Positions 23,131 through 32,546 of a DNA stretch of 64,000 nucleotides are shown here, piece after piece (within the stretch, counting starts at the first letter, position 1; every line of letters begins with the position of its first letter). This DNA comes from Halichoerus grypus. Taxonomy: Eukaryota; Chordata; Mammalia; Carnivora; Phocidae. A program made the translations under genes and the position numbers. Below the pieces are notes generated by a model. It did no database searches. It saw only the letters and a list, made by a program, of their open reading frames with translations, and was not told the origin of the DNA. The stretch spans positions 131,423,966 to 131,487,965 of the forward strand of contig NC_135718.1 in assembly GCF_964656455.1 (NCBI RefSeq), given 5' to 3'.

Positions 23131-23143
23131 AAAGAGTTAAATA

Positions 23144-23340
23144 GGGCGCCTGGGTGGCTCAGTTGGTTAAGCGACTGCCTTCGGCTCAGGTCATGATCCC
23201 GGAGTCCCGGGATCGAGTCCCACATCAGACTCCCTGCTCGGCAGGGAGTCTGCTTCTCCCTCTAACCTTACCCCCTCTTGTGCTCTCTCACTCTCTCTCT
23301 CTCTCTCAAATAAATAAATAAAATCTTTAAAAAAAAAAAA
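23144..23340 (+). mobile_element. CAN-SINE, full length, perfect 13-bp target duplication
   Basis: It runs from GGGCGCCTGGGTGGCTCAG to a long A tail. AAAGAGTTAAATA is repeated exactly at 23131-23143 and 23341-23353, so the insertion is probably young. Confidence 0.96.
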
Positions 23341-23959
23341 AAAGAGTTAAATAAAACATCGTCCACAATCCCAATACCCAGTTTTGTTAACATTTAGGTA
23401 TATTTTCTTCTTTTTCCCCTTATTGAACAAAGTACATTTAAGTGAAAGTCCCTATTTAATTTCCATTAATTTACATTTGTGAATAAATCTATATTTGATA
23501 GGCAAAATTACTGTCAATGAACTATTCTGGATTTGGTGAACCAAATCAGGTGACTGGGGGTTATTACTAAACTAATATAATAGACAAAAAAGTTTAATGA
23601 CCCAAGGTTTTCTTTTTTGTACAAATTTTTATTCTTTTTATATTTTTTAATATGTTTTGTATGTAGCTAAATAAAACTGCATGGTACTTCTTCATGGAAC
23701 AGACTCCTTCCCCAGATTAATTTTTTCTCAATATAATTTTAAATGTTGGTGTAATATTCCATTCTATACCTTCACCGTGATTTATTTAATCTTTGTTTTT
23801 CAATTAGATTGTTTCCCATTTTCACTTTTATAATTAGTAGTGGGTAAGACTACCTTGTAATAATGGCTTTGGTCCCATTCCGGATTGTTCGTAACTTGTT
23901 CATTCCATGCCTTTTACCAACTGGAGCTGTAAGGGTTTTTCTCAAGAATTTTTGTAAAA

Positions 23960-24139
23960 GGGCCCCTGGGAGGCTCAGTCAGTTGAGTGTCTGCTTTTGG
24001 CTCAGGTCATGATCCCAGGGTCCTGGGATCGTCCCATGTCGGGCTCCCTGCTTAGCGGGAGCCTGCTTCTCCCTCTGCCTGCCACTCTCCCTGCTTGTGC
24101 TCTCTCTCTCTCAAATAAATAAAAATCTTAAAAAAAAAT
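23960..24139 (+). mobile_element. CAN-SINE
   Basis: GGGCCCCTGGGAGGCTCAG head and CTCAAATAAATAAAAATC tail, between TTTTTGTAAAA copies (23949-23959 and just after the tail). Confidence 0.92.
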
Positions 24140-24647
24140 TTTTTTTGTAAAAAAAAAAAATCTAAAACCTTTTAAAGTTCTGTATTGCACACGCTTGTTC
24201 TAGCATTTTTATCTATTTGCCTTTAAATTTTGTTTATTTGATTTAAATATATGAAGTTTTAATATTTTAGAGTCAAATCTATTTTTCCTGTTGCTTTGTG
24301 ATTTCTTCCATTGCGTATAAGCTGAGAAAGTTTTCTCTCATCTGGGATTTAATAAATATTATTGAATATGTGAATATCCAATCCATTTCCTTCTACTTTT
24401 AATGCCTCAACTTGAAAATATTTACTTCTTTAATCCCTTTGGATTTTATTTTGTTATATCATGTCTGGATGCGGCTTATTTTTTGTTTTTCTTAAAGGTA
24501 GCTAATTCATTATTCTGTGCGCAGCATTTCTTAAATGACGCTTTCCTTTCCTCCCACTGCTTTGTGAGACACTTTTGTGATTTATTTGTTATACATCCCA
24601 GCGAATTTTTTCAAGTCTACACCACCCTTTAAAAGTGGTATATCAGG

Positions 24648-24836
24648 GAGCACCCGGGTGATGCAGTCGATTGAGCGACCGACTCTTGGTTTTGGCTCAG
24701 GTCGTGATCTCAGGGCCGTGAGATGGAGCTCCGTGCTCAGCACAGAGTCTGCTTGAGTTTCTCTCTCCATCTCCTTCTGTTCCCCGTGTACTCACTCTCT
24801 CTCTCAAATAAATAAATAAATCTTAAAAAAAAAAAA
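24648..24836 (+). mobile_element. CAN-SINE, GTCGTGATCTCAGGG subfamily
   Basis: The head is GAGCACCCGGGTGATGCAG and the tail CAAATAAATAAATAAATC. The flanking duplication AAAAGTGGTATATCAGG / AAAAGTGGTATGTCAGG has one mismatch. Confidence 0.94.
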
Positions 24837-25095
24837 AAAAAGTGGTATGTCAGGAACCTGCCTGGTCACAATTCCTTTTCACACATGTTTCAGCTCTTCT
24901 CAACCGTTATTTTTTTTCCCCAGGTAAATTTTAGAATTAATTTGGAGTTGTAAAAAATTCTCATTGTAGTTTTGATTGGCGTTATACAGAACCAACAAAT
25001 TAATTTCAAAGTGATTTTTTTAGTCTTTTGGATTCCCAATCGAGACATCATGTGTCTATTAGTTTATGTCTTTTAAAAATTTATTTATTGACTTA

Positions 25096-25187
25096 TTTTT
25101 TAAAGATTTTATTTTTAAGTTTCAAACTCACAACAACCCCGAGCTTAAGAGTCACCTGCTCCACTGAATGAGCCAGCCAGGCACCCC
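25096..25187 (-). mobile_element. Old short tRNA-derived SINE
   Basis: AAAGATTTTATTTTTAAG, AACCCCGAGCTTAAGAGTCAC and GAGCCAGCCAGGCACCCC are the complement of the short older SINE type. Confidence 0.8.
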
Positions 25188-25524
25188 AATTTTTAGATAT
25201 CTCAGTACATTTTTATTACTTTCTACAAATTATTCTTCAAATTATTCTTAGCTCCATCTGGTGTGATGGCTGCTAAGCTCCCTGGTTCACCCTCCCTGCA
25301 ATTCCATTTCCTAACTGGTTATTGCTGATATAATAGGGAGAATAGCTGATAATTTTAGAATATTACCATGCCCTCAGGACTTTCTCGAGTACTCTCATCA
25401 ATTTCACTACTTTTTCAATTGATTCTTTGGGGATTTCTAGGTATAAAATCATGTCTTTTGCAAATAAGGGTGAATTTGACTTGCCCTTGCCCCAAACCAT
25501 ACCTTTATTGCTTTCATGTATCAG

Positions 25525-25790
25525 TTAATAGCCCAGGCTCCAGCACCAACCTGCCTGGGCACAAAGCCCTGTTAACTCTTCTTATCATCTTGAGCAAGTT
25601 ATTGAACCTCTCCGTGTCTTAGTTTTGCCCTCTATAAAGTGGAAATAATAATTATACTTCAATTAAAAAAAAGAAAAGGAAAAGAAAAAAATAGTACCTA
25701 CCTCTTCGGTGGTTGTGAGAATTAGATGAGAGATATATATAAAAGTATCTCAGAACATGCTCAATAACTATTCCATATCCTTATTATTAT
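25525..25790 (+). repeat. MIR element with an A-rich insertion
   Basis: GAGCAAGTTATTGAACCTCTCC and AGTGGAAATAATAA are followed by an AAAAGAAAAGGAAAAG insert, then AGTACCTACCTCTTCGGTGG and GTGAGAATTAGATGAG. Confidence 0.75.
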
Positions 25791-25792
25791 TG

Positions 25793-25822
25793 GAGGTTGG
25801 AGGTTGGAGGGACTTCCAACCT
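25793..25822. repeat. Small inverted repeat / hairpin
   Basis: GGAGGTTGGAGGTTGGAGGG is followed by CTTCCAACCTCC, an 11-12 bp stem potential. Confidence 0.6.
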
Positions 25823-26109
25823 CCTAGAGTTAGAATTGCCAGGATTAATCTTTTTAAATGGTTACAGCAGACATCCTTGTTCTCAAATAACTGCTAAAAC
25901 ATTTTACCACTTGTTAAGGTGTTGATTATTGCTATAGAAGAGATATTCTTTATTATAATAAGAAGTCTCATATTCTTATTTTATTAACTTACTTGATTTC
26001 ATCAGATGAATGTTTTTTGGCATTTTACTGAGATCATCATTTCAAAAACTTGATCTAAATAGATGCTCTCTTCATATTATGTAAGAGGCAGTTCCCTGTA
26101 ATGATTGAG

Positions 26110-26275
26110 AGCTGAGCTTGGTTTGAAATTTGGCTCTTCCAGAGGAGGGACCAGGGAAAATTGCTCAACCTTCCCAAGCCGTACTGTCCTGTCTAGGAAA
26201 CAGGGATAATGTCTATTCCTGCAGAGCGAGAACATAGAAGAGCATGGTAAATACTCAACACTAGTTTTCATTATT
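26110..26275 (+). repeat. MIR fragment
   Basis: TTGCTCAACCTTCCCAAGCC, AGGAAACAGGGATAATG and TACTCAACACTAGTT in MIR order. Confidence 0.5.
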
Positions 26276-26559
26276 GTCATAGTTGATTTCCTGGATGTCC
26301 TGGAGTAACTTCTTGATATTATCTTATATTTACTTCTGTATTCATAAGTGACATGATCCTGCAGAGTTTTCCACCTTTTTTCTGTGCCCTGGATCTGAAT
26401 AATAGCACAAAAATTACGTGTTCCTCAAAAGTTTAAAATAACTCATTTTCTAAAACTATTAGGACACAGATTTTGAGTACATTAATTCCAATAATGCTTT
26501 TAATTTCTAAATAATAATAACTGTCATTTATTGCATGCTTATTATTATGTAACTAAAAG

Positions 26560-26800
26560 CTATAATAATTACTTCACGTAGCTCATCTTATGTCATCCTC
26601 AGAGGCAAGTATCATTTATATTTGTCTTATTCAAACCTGAGAACTAGTTATTATTGCTCCCATCATACAGATAGGAAAACTGAGGCTTTGAGGAGTTCAA
26701 GAACTAGACCAAGCTCATGCAGGGAATGAGCGAGGATGTGAACTCAAGCTGACTCCAGTTCTCTGCTTTTCATGGCTAAATACCATGCTGCCTCCCAAAC
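26560..26800 (-). repeat. MIR element
   Basis: GCTCCCATCATACAGATAGGAAAACTGAGGC, TTCAAGAACTAGACCAAGCTCATGC and AAATACCATGCTGCC are the MIR complement. Confidence 0.75.
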
Positions 26801-27171
26801 GTCTTTCTTGTTGCTTTGTTTTGATTTTGGTCTCTTTAAGCTTCCTGTGCCTTATGGAATCAATTTTGCTAATTTATATTTTTCTAGGAAATCATTAATT
26901 TTATTGAGATTTCATTAAAAAAAACAAACCTTAGTAGCCTCATAATTTTTGATCTCCTCTGTTTCTGTGGCTATATTCATTATGAGTTTGGCTTATTTAT
27001 GTTTCTTCCTTTTCCTGATTATTCTAAAGTGCATCTTAAATTAGGGGAGAAAAGTCTAGTAACGTGGAGGAGACTGGATGATAGTATAAAATGGAAACAG
27101 ATTTTTTCTTTTAAAATATCCCATTTCCACCCAAATTTGCTCTCTTCCCCCTTCCTTACTTCAGTCCTTAT

Positions 27172-27366
27172 TATTTTTTGAAAGATTTTATTAATTTATT
27201 TGACAGAGAGAGAGAGAGCACAAGCAGGGGGAGCGGCAGAGGGAAGGGGAGAAGCAGGCTCCCTGCTCAGCAGCAGGGAGCCCGATGCGGAGCTCAATCC
27301 CAGGACCCTGGGATCATGACCTCAGCCAAAGGCAGATGCTTAACCGACTGAGCCACCCAGGTGCCG
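27172..27366 (-). mobile_element. CAN-SINE
   Basis: GAAAGATTTTATTAATTTATTTGACAGAG to CTGAGCCACCCAGGTGCC, flanked by CTTACTTCAGTCCTT / CCTACTTCAGTCTTT. Confidence 0.93.
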
Positions 27367-27634
27367 CCTACTTCAGTCTTTAAAAAGCAGAATGCTTGGA
27401 GCTTGAACGAGCCTGAGGAGGACTTTCAAGTGTCCAGCCCTTCATTCACCAGGGCCTAGAAAGGACTTCTACTTGTCTCAGTTCCACGGTGAGCAAGTGG
27501 TAGGGCTGGGAGGAGAAGCCATGCTCTCATTTCCTTGGCTTGTTCTCCTACATCATTCAGCTGTGTTATCGCTCAAAATTTTAATTTTAAAAACAATAAA
27601 TTAATGAAGATTGCAAAAAAAAAAATCTTTTTAA

Positions 27635-27808
27635 GGGATGACTGGGTGGCTCAGTCAGTTAAGCATCTGCCTTCAGCTCAGGTCATGATCCCAGGATCCT
27701 GGGATGAGTCCTGCGTTGGGCTCCCTGCTCAGTGGGGGGCCTGCTTCTCCTTCTCCCTCTGCTGCTCCCTCTGCTTGTATTCTCTCTCTCTCTGTCAAAA
27801 AAAAAAAT
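27635..27808 (+). mobile_element. CAN-SINE
   Basis: AAGGGATGACTGGGTGGCTCAG head, GATCCCAGGATCCTGGGATG and a CTCTCTCTGTCAAAAAAAAA end; AATAAA units are missing from the tail. Confidence 0.88.
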
Positions 27809-28044
27809 TGATAAAGCCTTAACAGTATTGATAGCAATTATTGATTATTATAATCCATATGGTTTTCATATAAATGATCTTTGATTATGCTCGTGTTCTA
27901 AACCACTCTTCATAGGATGATGCTCTCCAAAGAAAGCATGTCAGGCAGGAACGAGGTGTGTCTTTATTATTTCACCTCAATGTTGGGCGGTATGGACTAC
28001 AAAGGCCCCATGAAAGCCCCTCTATCATTAGAAAGGGGAGGCAA

Positions 28045-28238
28045 GGGGCACCTGGGTGGCTCAGTTGGTGAAGCATCTGCCTTCGGCTCGGGTCACAATC
28101 CTGGGGTCCTGGGATCGAGCCCTGTGTCGGGCTCCCTGCTCAGCGGGGAGCCTGCTTCTTCCTCTCCCTCTGCTGCTCCCCCTGCTTGTGCTCTCTCTCT
28201 GTCAAATAAATAAGTAAAATCTTAAAAAAAAAAAAAAA
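28045..28238 (+). mobile_element. CAN-SINE
   Basis: GGGGCACCTGGGTGGCTCAG to CAAATAAATAAGTAAAATC plus an A tail. The flanks (AAAGGGGAGGCAA / AAAAGGTGGGGGGAAGCAA) are approximate. Confidence 0.92.
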
Positions 28239-28239
28239 A

Positions 28240-28795
28240 GGTGGGGGGAAGCAATATGATGGGATCCGGGCCTAACTGGAGGTCTTGGGATTTCCACGCA
28301 GGCTTGAAGCAAACAGAGCAAATGCTCCCAGCACTCTGTGGGAGTGGGGTTGGCAGGTCCCTGGCAGAGAGCTACATTAGTGTTGGTTTCGGTGTCAAAA
28401 CTCAGCACGCGAAAGATGGCAGGACAGTCCAAGTCTTGATGATGGAATGAGCCAGTGGCAAACTCTCTCATGGTCCAGGCAGTTTTTTCAGAACCTAATT
28501 ACCCTAATTTGCTCATTTCCTTGTTATTTGGTATGTGTGTGTGTGGGGGTGCAAATGAGCAGATGTTTTTGCCCACTGTCTGATCAGCAATCTGCAATTA
28601 GACCCCAAGGAACAACCTGTTCATTGCGGTTAGGGGCCATTAGCCACTTAAATAATGACATCTGTCATCATTTTCATACCTCATCCTGTCCCGGATCTTA
28701 TCTACAAACTAGACTCAACATGAATGTCTGAGTTCCCTAAAACAGACCAACTCGATTTTAATAGCTCTCCTCTAGGCGCCATCTTGGTGAAGCAT
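28240..28795. other. Intergenic sequence, nothing recognised
   Basis: There is a short TG-rich stretch at 28531-28546 (TATGTGTGTGTGTGGG). No gene is seen. Confidence 0.4.
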
Positions 28796-28799
28796 TTCA

Positions 28800-29245
28800 C
28801 ATCTTCCTCCATTTACAACGGGGTTAGGTCCCCATAATCCCATCATAAACTGAAAATATCCTAAGTCAGAAATGCATTTACTCTCCCTAATGTACTAAAC
28901 ATAGCTTCGCCTAGCCCACCTTAAATGAGCTCAGAACACTTACATTAGCCTACGGTTGGGCAAAGATCATCTGACACAGAGCCTATTGTATAACAAAGTG
29001 TTGAGTATCTCACGTAGCTTATTGAACCCTGCACTGGAAGTGAGGAACAGAACGCTTGTAGGGGTACAGAAGGGTTGTGAGTGTATAGATTGTGGACTCT
29101 CGTGGTCGCATAGCTGACTGGGAGCTGCCCAGCATCAGACAGGGTACTGCATGGCTTATGGCCAGCCCATGAACAGATCCAAATTCAAAATTCCAAGTCC
29201 AGTTCTACTGAATGGGTATGCTTGTCACGTCTAGAAATCATTAAG
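28800..29245 (+). mobile_element. Tc/mariner (Tigger-like) DNA transposon remnant
   Basis: AAATATCCTAAGTCAGAAATGCATTTA, CATAGCTTCGCCTAGCCCACC and CACTTACATTAGCCTACGGTTGGG follow a known mammalian DNA-transposon consensus that I recall only approximately. The family name is uncertain. Confidence 0.45.
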
Positions 29246-29631
29246 TCAAACTCTCGTAGGGGCCCATCCGTAATCACTGAGTGCTTCCCACATGCCGAAC
29301 GTTGTACACTGGTCTTTAGGAGCAGCACAGGGCCTTGAGCCCACACAAGAATGCCAACAGGCAGGTGCTGTCATTCTCCCCACCTTCCAGTCCAGAAGCC
29401 GAGGTCCTGAGAAGTTTAATAATTCCCACTTAGAAGGGGACAGAACTTGGATTCTTACTGACGTCTGTTGGAGTTTAGTCTATATCCTGGCCCAGGTACT
29501 GTGTGTCATTTGGCTAGTAAGATGTTCATAATATGTTAAAACGATGGAAGAAAGTATAGGCATTATAGTTTTGTATAAAGAGCCAAAATAAGACATCGGT
29601 TTTAAAATAATGGAACACTGATTTAATGCAG

Positions 29632-29850
29632 TGATTCTCAGCTGGGGGCAAGAGTTGCTGCCTCGGAGTGGGGCATTTGGAAATGTGTGGGGCCACTTTT
29701 GGTCATTTTGGTTGTCACATTAACCTGTTATGATGGTGGTCTCCCAGGATGCTGAATGTCCAGCACAGCGCAAAAACAGTTTTAGACAACACCGAAAGAT
29801 CTGTTGGCGCTAGATCTCAGAAAGTGCTCAGAAACACTGATAAAGGAAGA
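29632..29850 (+). mobile_element. MER5A-like hAT non-autonomous transposon
   Basis: GTGATTCTCAGCTGGGGGCAAG, GCATTTGGAAATGTGTGG, TTTTGGTCATTTTGGTTGTCAC and GGATGCTGAATGTCCAGCACA fit the same element as at 12697. Confidence 0.75.
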
Positions 29851-31536
29851 GCAGTAATTCACAATGATGCCATAAAACTCAAGGATAGCAAACTCAAATG
29901 GCTTCAGGGGTCAGTTAGGGACTGAAGAATCTCAGGGCATCGAAACCCAAGTCTTGAGAAAGCACCTCATCAAACAAAATCACCTTGGTGCCGAATTATG
30001 TGGCCTGTGGGCCTCCAGTTTGGAGCTTTATTAATGGAGGCTTTTCTGATCTGGAAACATGTTTATGATATAATCAGCGAGGAGGAAAAGTTGCTAATCA
30101 GTATGATGCCGTGTTTAGAAAAGATTGTATAAGTGTATACATATATTTACACGCACACATATACAGAGTACCTATAGTTATGAAAATATGTAGAAAATGT
30201 TACGGAATAAAATGCGGGTGGTTTTGTGAAATGTTTTGCTTATTTGCATTTTAAATTCCACCACAAATGTCTGTTGGTTGTTTAATTTTTAATAAATAAG
30301 GAGAGAGAGGAGCCTTAAAAAATTAAAATTTGAGTGTGGTTTCAGAACGCAGCCCTTAGTGGCTTTCTGTCCATCCCCTTTGATGAAAGAAGGAGAATAA
30401 TTTCTGTGATTAAGGACAAATGAGACACTGAAGATGAGGTAATCAATACTAAAGCACTAGAGCGCCTTTAAAACTGGAACAACACTTGGTTTCCCAGACA
30501 CACTGGCCTCGCTTCTAGTCCCATTTTCATGTCTTTTGTGATTCAATAAAGCTCTCCTGGTAAAGGCCAATCGCCCTTTTGCAGCTGCCCAGAAATCAAT
30601 ACTGGAAATTGCTTGAGAAATCAGTACCTGTCGAAATTTTAAGAGGGTTTATCCAAAATAAGGCAAGGGCAAGGCATTAAAACTATTATCTATGCCTTTT
30701 TTCAATCAAGTTGCCCAGTCCTTCAAGATCATTGTTTTTTTTCCTGAAAAATCCCCGTTTTGCTTCGGCTCCATCATTTTTGTGTTTTATTTCCAGCTCT
30801 GCAAATTTTATTTTGTGCACAAGTCATTTTTAACTGAGCTTTCTTTCTGGAGTTTGCTGATCCCCGTGGTGGGGCGGGGGGACGGAGGGGGGTGAATACT
30901 GGATTTTCTACCCACTTGTCTATGGACGTTGGGAACTTCCTGGAGTCCTTTCTCACCCTGTCTGGGTTATGTCTACCTCCTGCTCCCCCGTAGCCCCTTC
31001 TTACCAGCACCTGATGTTCATGAGGCAACCCGACACATTCAGCTAGAAAAGCAAAAGGTAGCGGGAGAAGTAGCTAGAACTTATTATATAGGAAAGGGGG
31101 TGGGTTAAGGACGTGTGATGAATAAGTTGGCTATGTGTTGCTTCCAACTTTTGATCTTCTAAAGTCACTGCCAAAGGCTAGCTTTGTAGGTGTGTGAAAA
31201 GAGATGGTGGTGTTTTCTCTCTGGAAACTTCCAACTGGCCAATGCCCACAGCCCTGGAGAGGCTTTGGTGGCAAACCCCACACATCTTCCTGCCCATCAC
31301 TGCCTTCTCTCTCTCTCGACTCTTGGTCCAAGTTCTGATCTTAGAAAGCCCCTGTGTGAAAACCACAATAAAAACAAAAGTTTTCAGGACTTTCCACACC
31401 GTCCTTAGCACTTGGAAATGCTGATGGGGAAAATAAGCCCCAACGGCAGTCAAAGTCTATTAAAGGTTTACGGCCTGCAGCAGGAAAGTAGGTTGTTGTG
31501 TCCCCGTCTCAGTGCCGAGTAAGTAAGTATCCTTTC
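29851..31536. other. Intergenic or RHEX 5' intronic sequence, nothing recognised
   Basis: No repeat family or coding exon could be supported. Non-coding RHEX 5' exons may lie here but cannot be recognised without transcripts. Confidence 0.35.
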
Positions 31537-31552
31537 AAAAGCTTTGAAATTG

Positions 31553-31776
31553 GGGCGCCTGGGTGGCTCGGTCGTTAAGCGTCTGCCTTCGTTCGGCTCG
31601 GGTCCTGATCTCAGGGTCCTGGGATGGAGTCCCACATGGGATCGAGCCCCGCATCGGGCTCCCTGCTCCGCGGGAAGCCTGCTTCTCCCTCTCCCGCTCC
31701 CCCTGCTTGTGTTCCCTCTCTCGCACTGTGTCTCTCTCTGTCAAATAAATAAATAAAATCTAAAAAAAAAAAAAAA
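31553..31776 (+). mobile_element. CAN-SINE, with a partial internal duplication
   Basis: GGGGCGCCTGGGTGGCTCGG head, a GCCTTCGTTCGGCTCGGG variant, then GATGGAGTCCCACATGGGATCGAGCCCCGC, which duplicates the B-box area. The flanks AAAAGCTTTGAAATT / AAAAAGCTTTGACAAT are target duplications. Confidence 0.94.
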
Positions 31777-32049
31777 AAAAAGCTTTGACAATATCCTGCC
31801 TTTGTCTTGTAGTAAACTCCATATTCAGCAACATGCTGATGAAATGCATAAGCTGATTTTTAAAATCAACGTATTCATGGGTATAACAGCATCCAGCGCC
31901 TTGGTCCTAAAACCCCATGAAAGCACGCCTGGTGTGTGTATTTAAGACCTGGCTTTCCTTCATGACTCTCTGCCGCTGTATTTGCTCGACCGGAGCTCTT
32001 GGCACTTCCTGCAGCAGACGCTCCGGGAGCTGAGAAGAGGGGTTGAAAC

Positions 32050-32155
32050 TGTAGCCTTGGGTTCAGAGCCCAGACCCAGGCCGAGCCGCTTGCCAGCTGT
32101 GGGACTTCAGACGTGTCCCTCTGCGGTCGCAATCTCATAGGCTCGTTATTAAAGG
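32050..32155 (+). repeat. MIR fragment upstream of RHEX
   Basis: TTGGGTTCAGAGCCCAGACC, CTTGCCAGCTGTGGGACTTCAGACG and CAATCTCATAG are a diverged MIR core. Confidence 0.5.
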
Positions 32156-32228
32156 AGGGCTCGTGACATCTCAGCCATGGGGCCGCGTGAACGAGGTAGG
32201 AGGGGGCTAGAGCTGAGGCCTGCATCGA

Positions 32229-32243
32229 GTGAGTGCCCCCCCC
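32229..32243 (+). repeat. Poly-C tract
   Basis: A run of about 13 C residues lies 0.3 kb upstream of the RHEX start codon. Confidence 0.8.
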
Positions 32244-32535
32244 CCCCGCTGCTGTCAGGTGCTAATATCTAACGACTGCCTATTTTATAGATTCAGAAAC
32301 TGAAATCTGGGGACAGGAAAGCCAGTGACCCCGGAGCAGCCGAGTTTGCCCAAGGGGAACTGGGGTGTAGAGCCCCAGAGTCCTGAGCAGCCCCCTTGCC
32401 TCCTGCAGTTCTCCTGGACGGTGGTCGCACTGTGTGCGGACCAGGTGCCCAGCGGGGTGCCCCCCACGTCTCTTCCTTCTGCCCCGGAAGAGCCTGAGGC
32501 TCTCTGACGCCCCGCCGCCACCCTGCAAGCTCATC

Positions 32536-32546
32536 ATGCTGACAGA
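32536..32546 (+). CDS. RHEX: RHEX coding exon 1 (start codon)
   Basis: ATG CTG ACA GA|GTGAGT encodes M-L-T-E across the splice. The ATG and the donor match the human N-terminus. The exon's 5' UTR border is unresolved; CTCCTGCAG at 32399-32407 is a candidate acceptor. Confidence 0.85.

Larger units (their letters stand above)
23360..25560 (+). mobile_element. Ancient L1-derived block with nested SINEs
   Basis: This is A/T-rich text with L1-3'-like phrases (TTTCACTTTTATAATTAGTAGTGGG, GGATTTTATTTTGTTATATC). SINEs at 23960, 24648 and 25096 are inserted in it. No intact frame remains. Confidence 0.5.
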
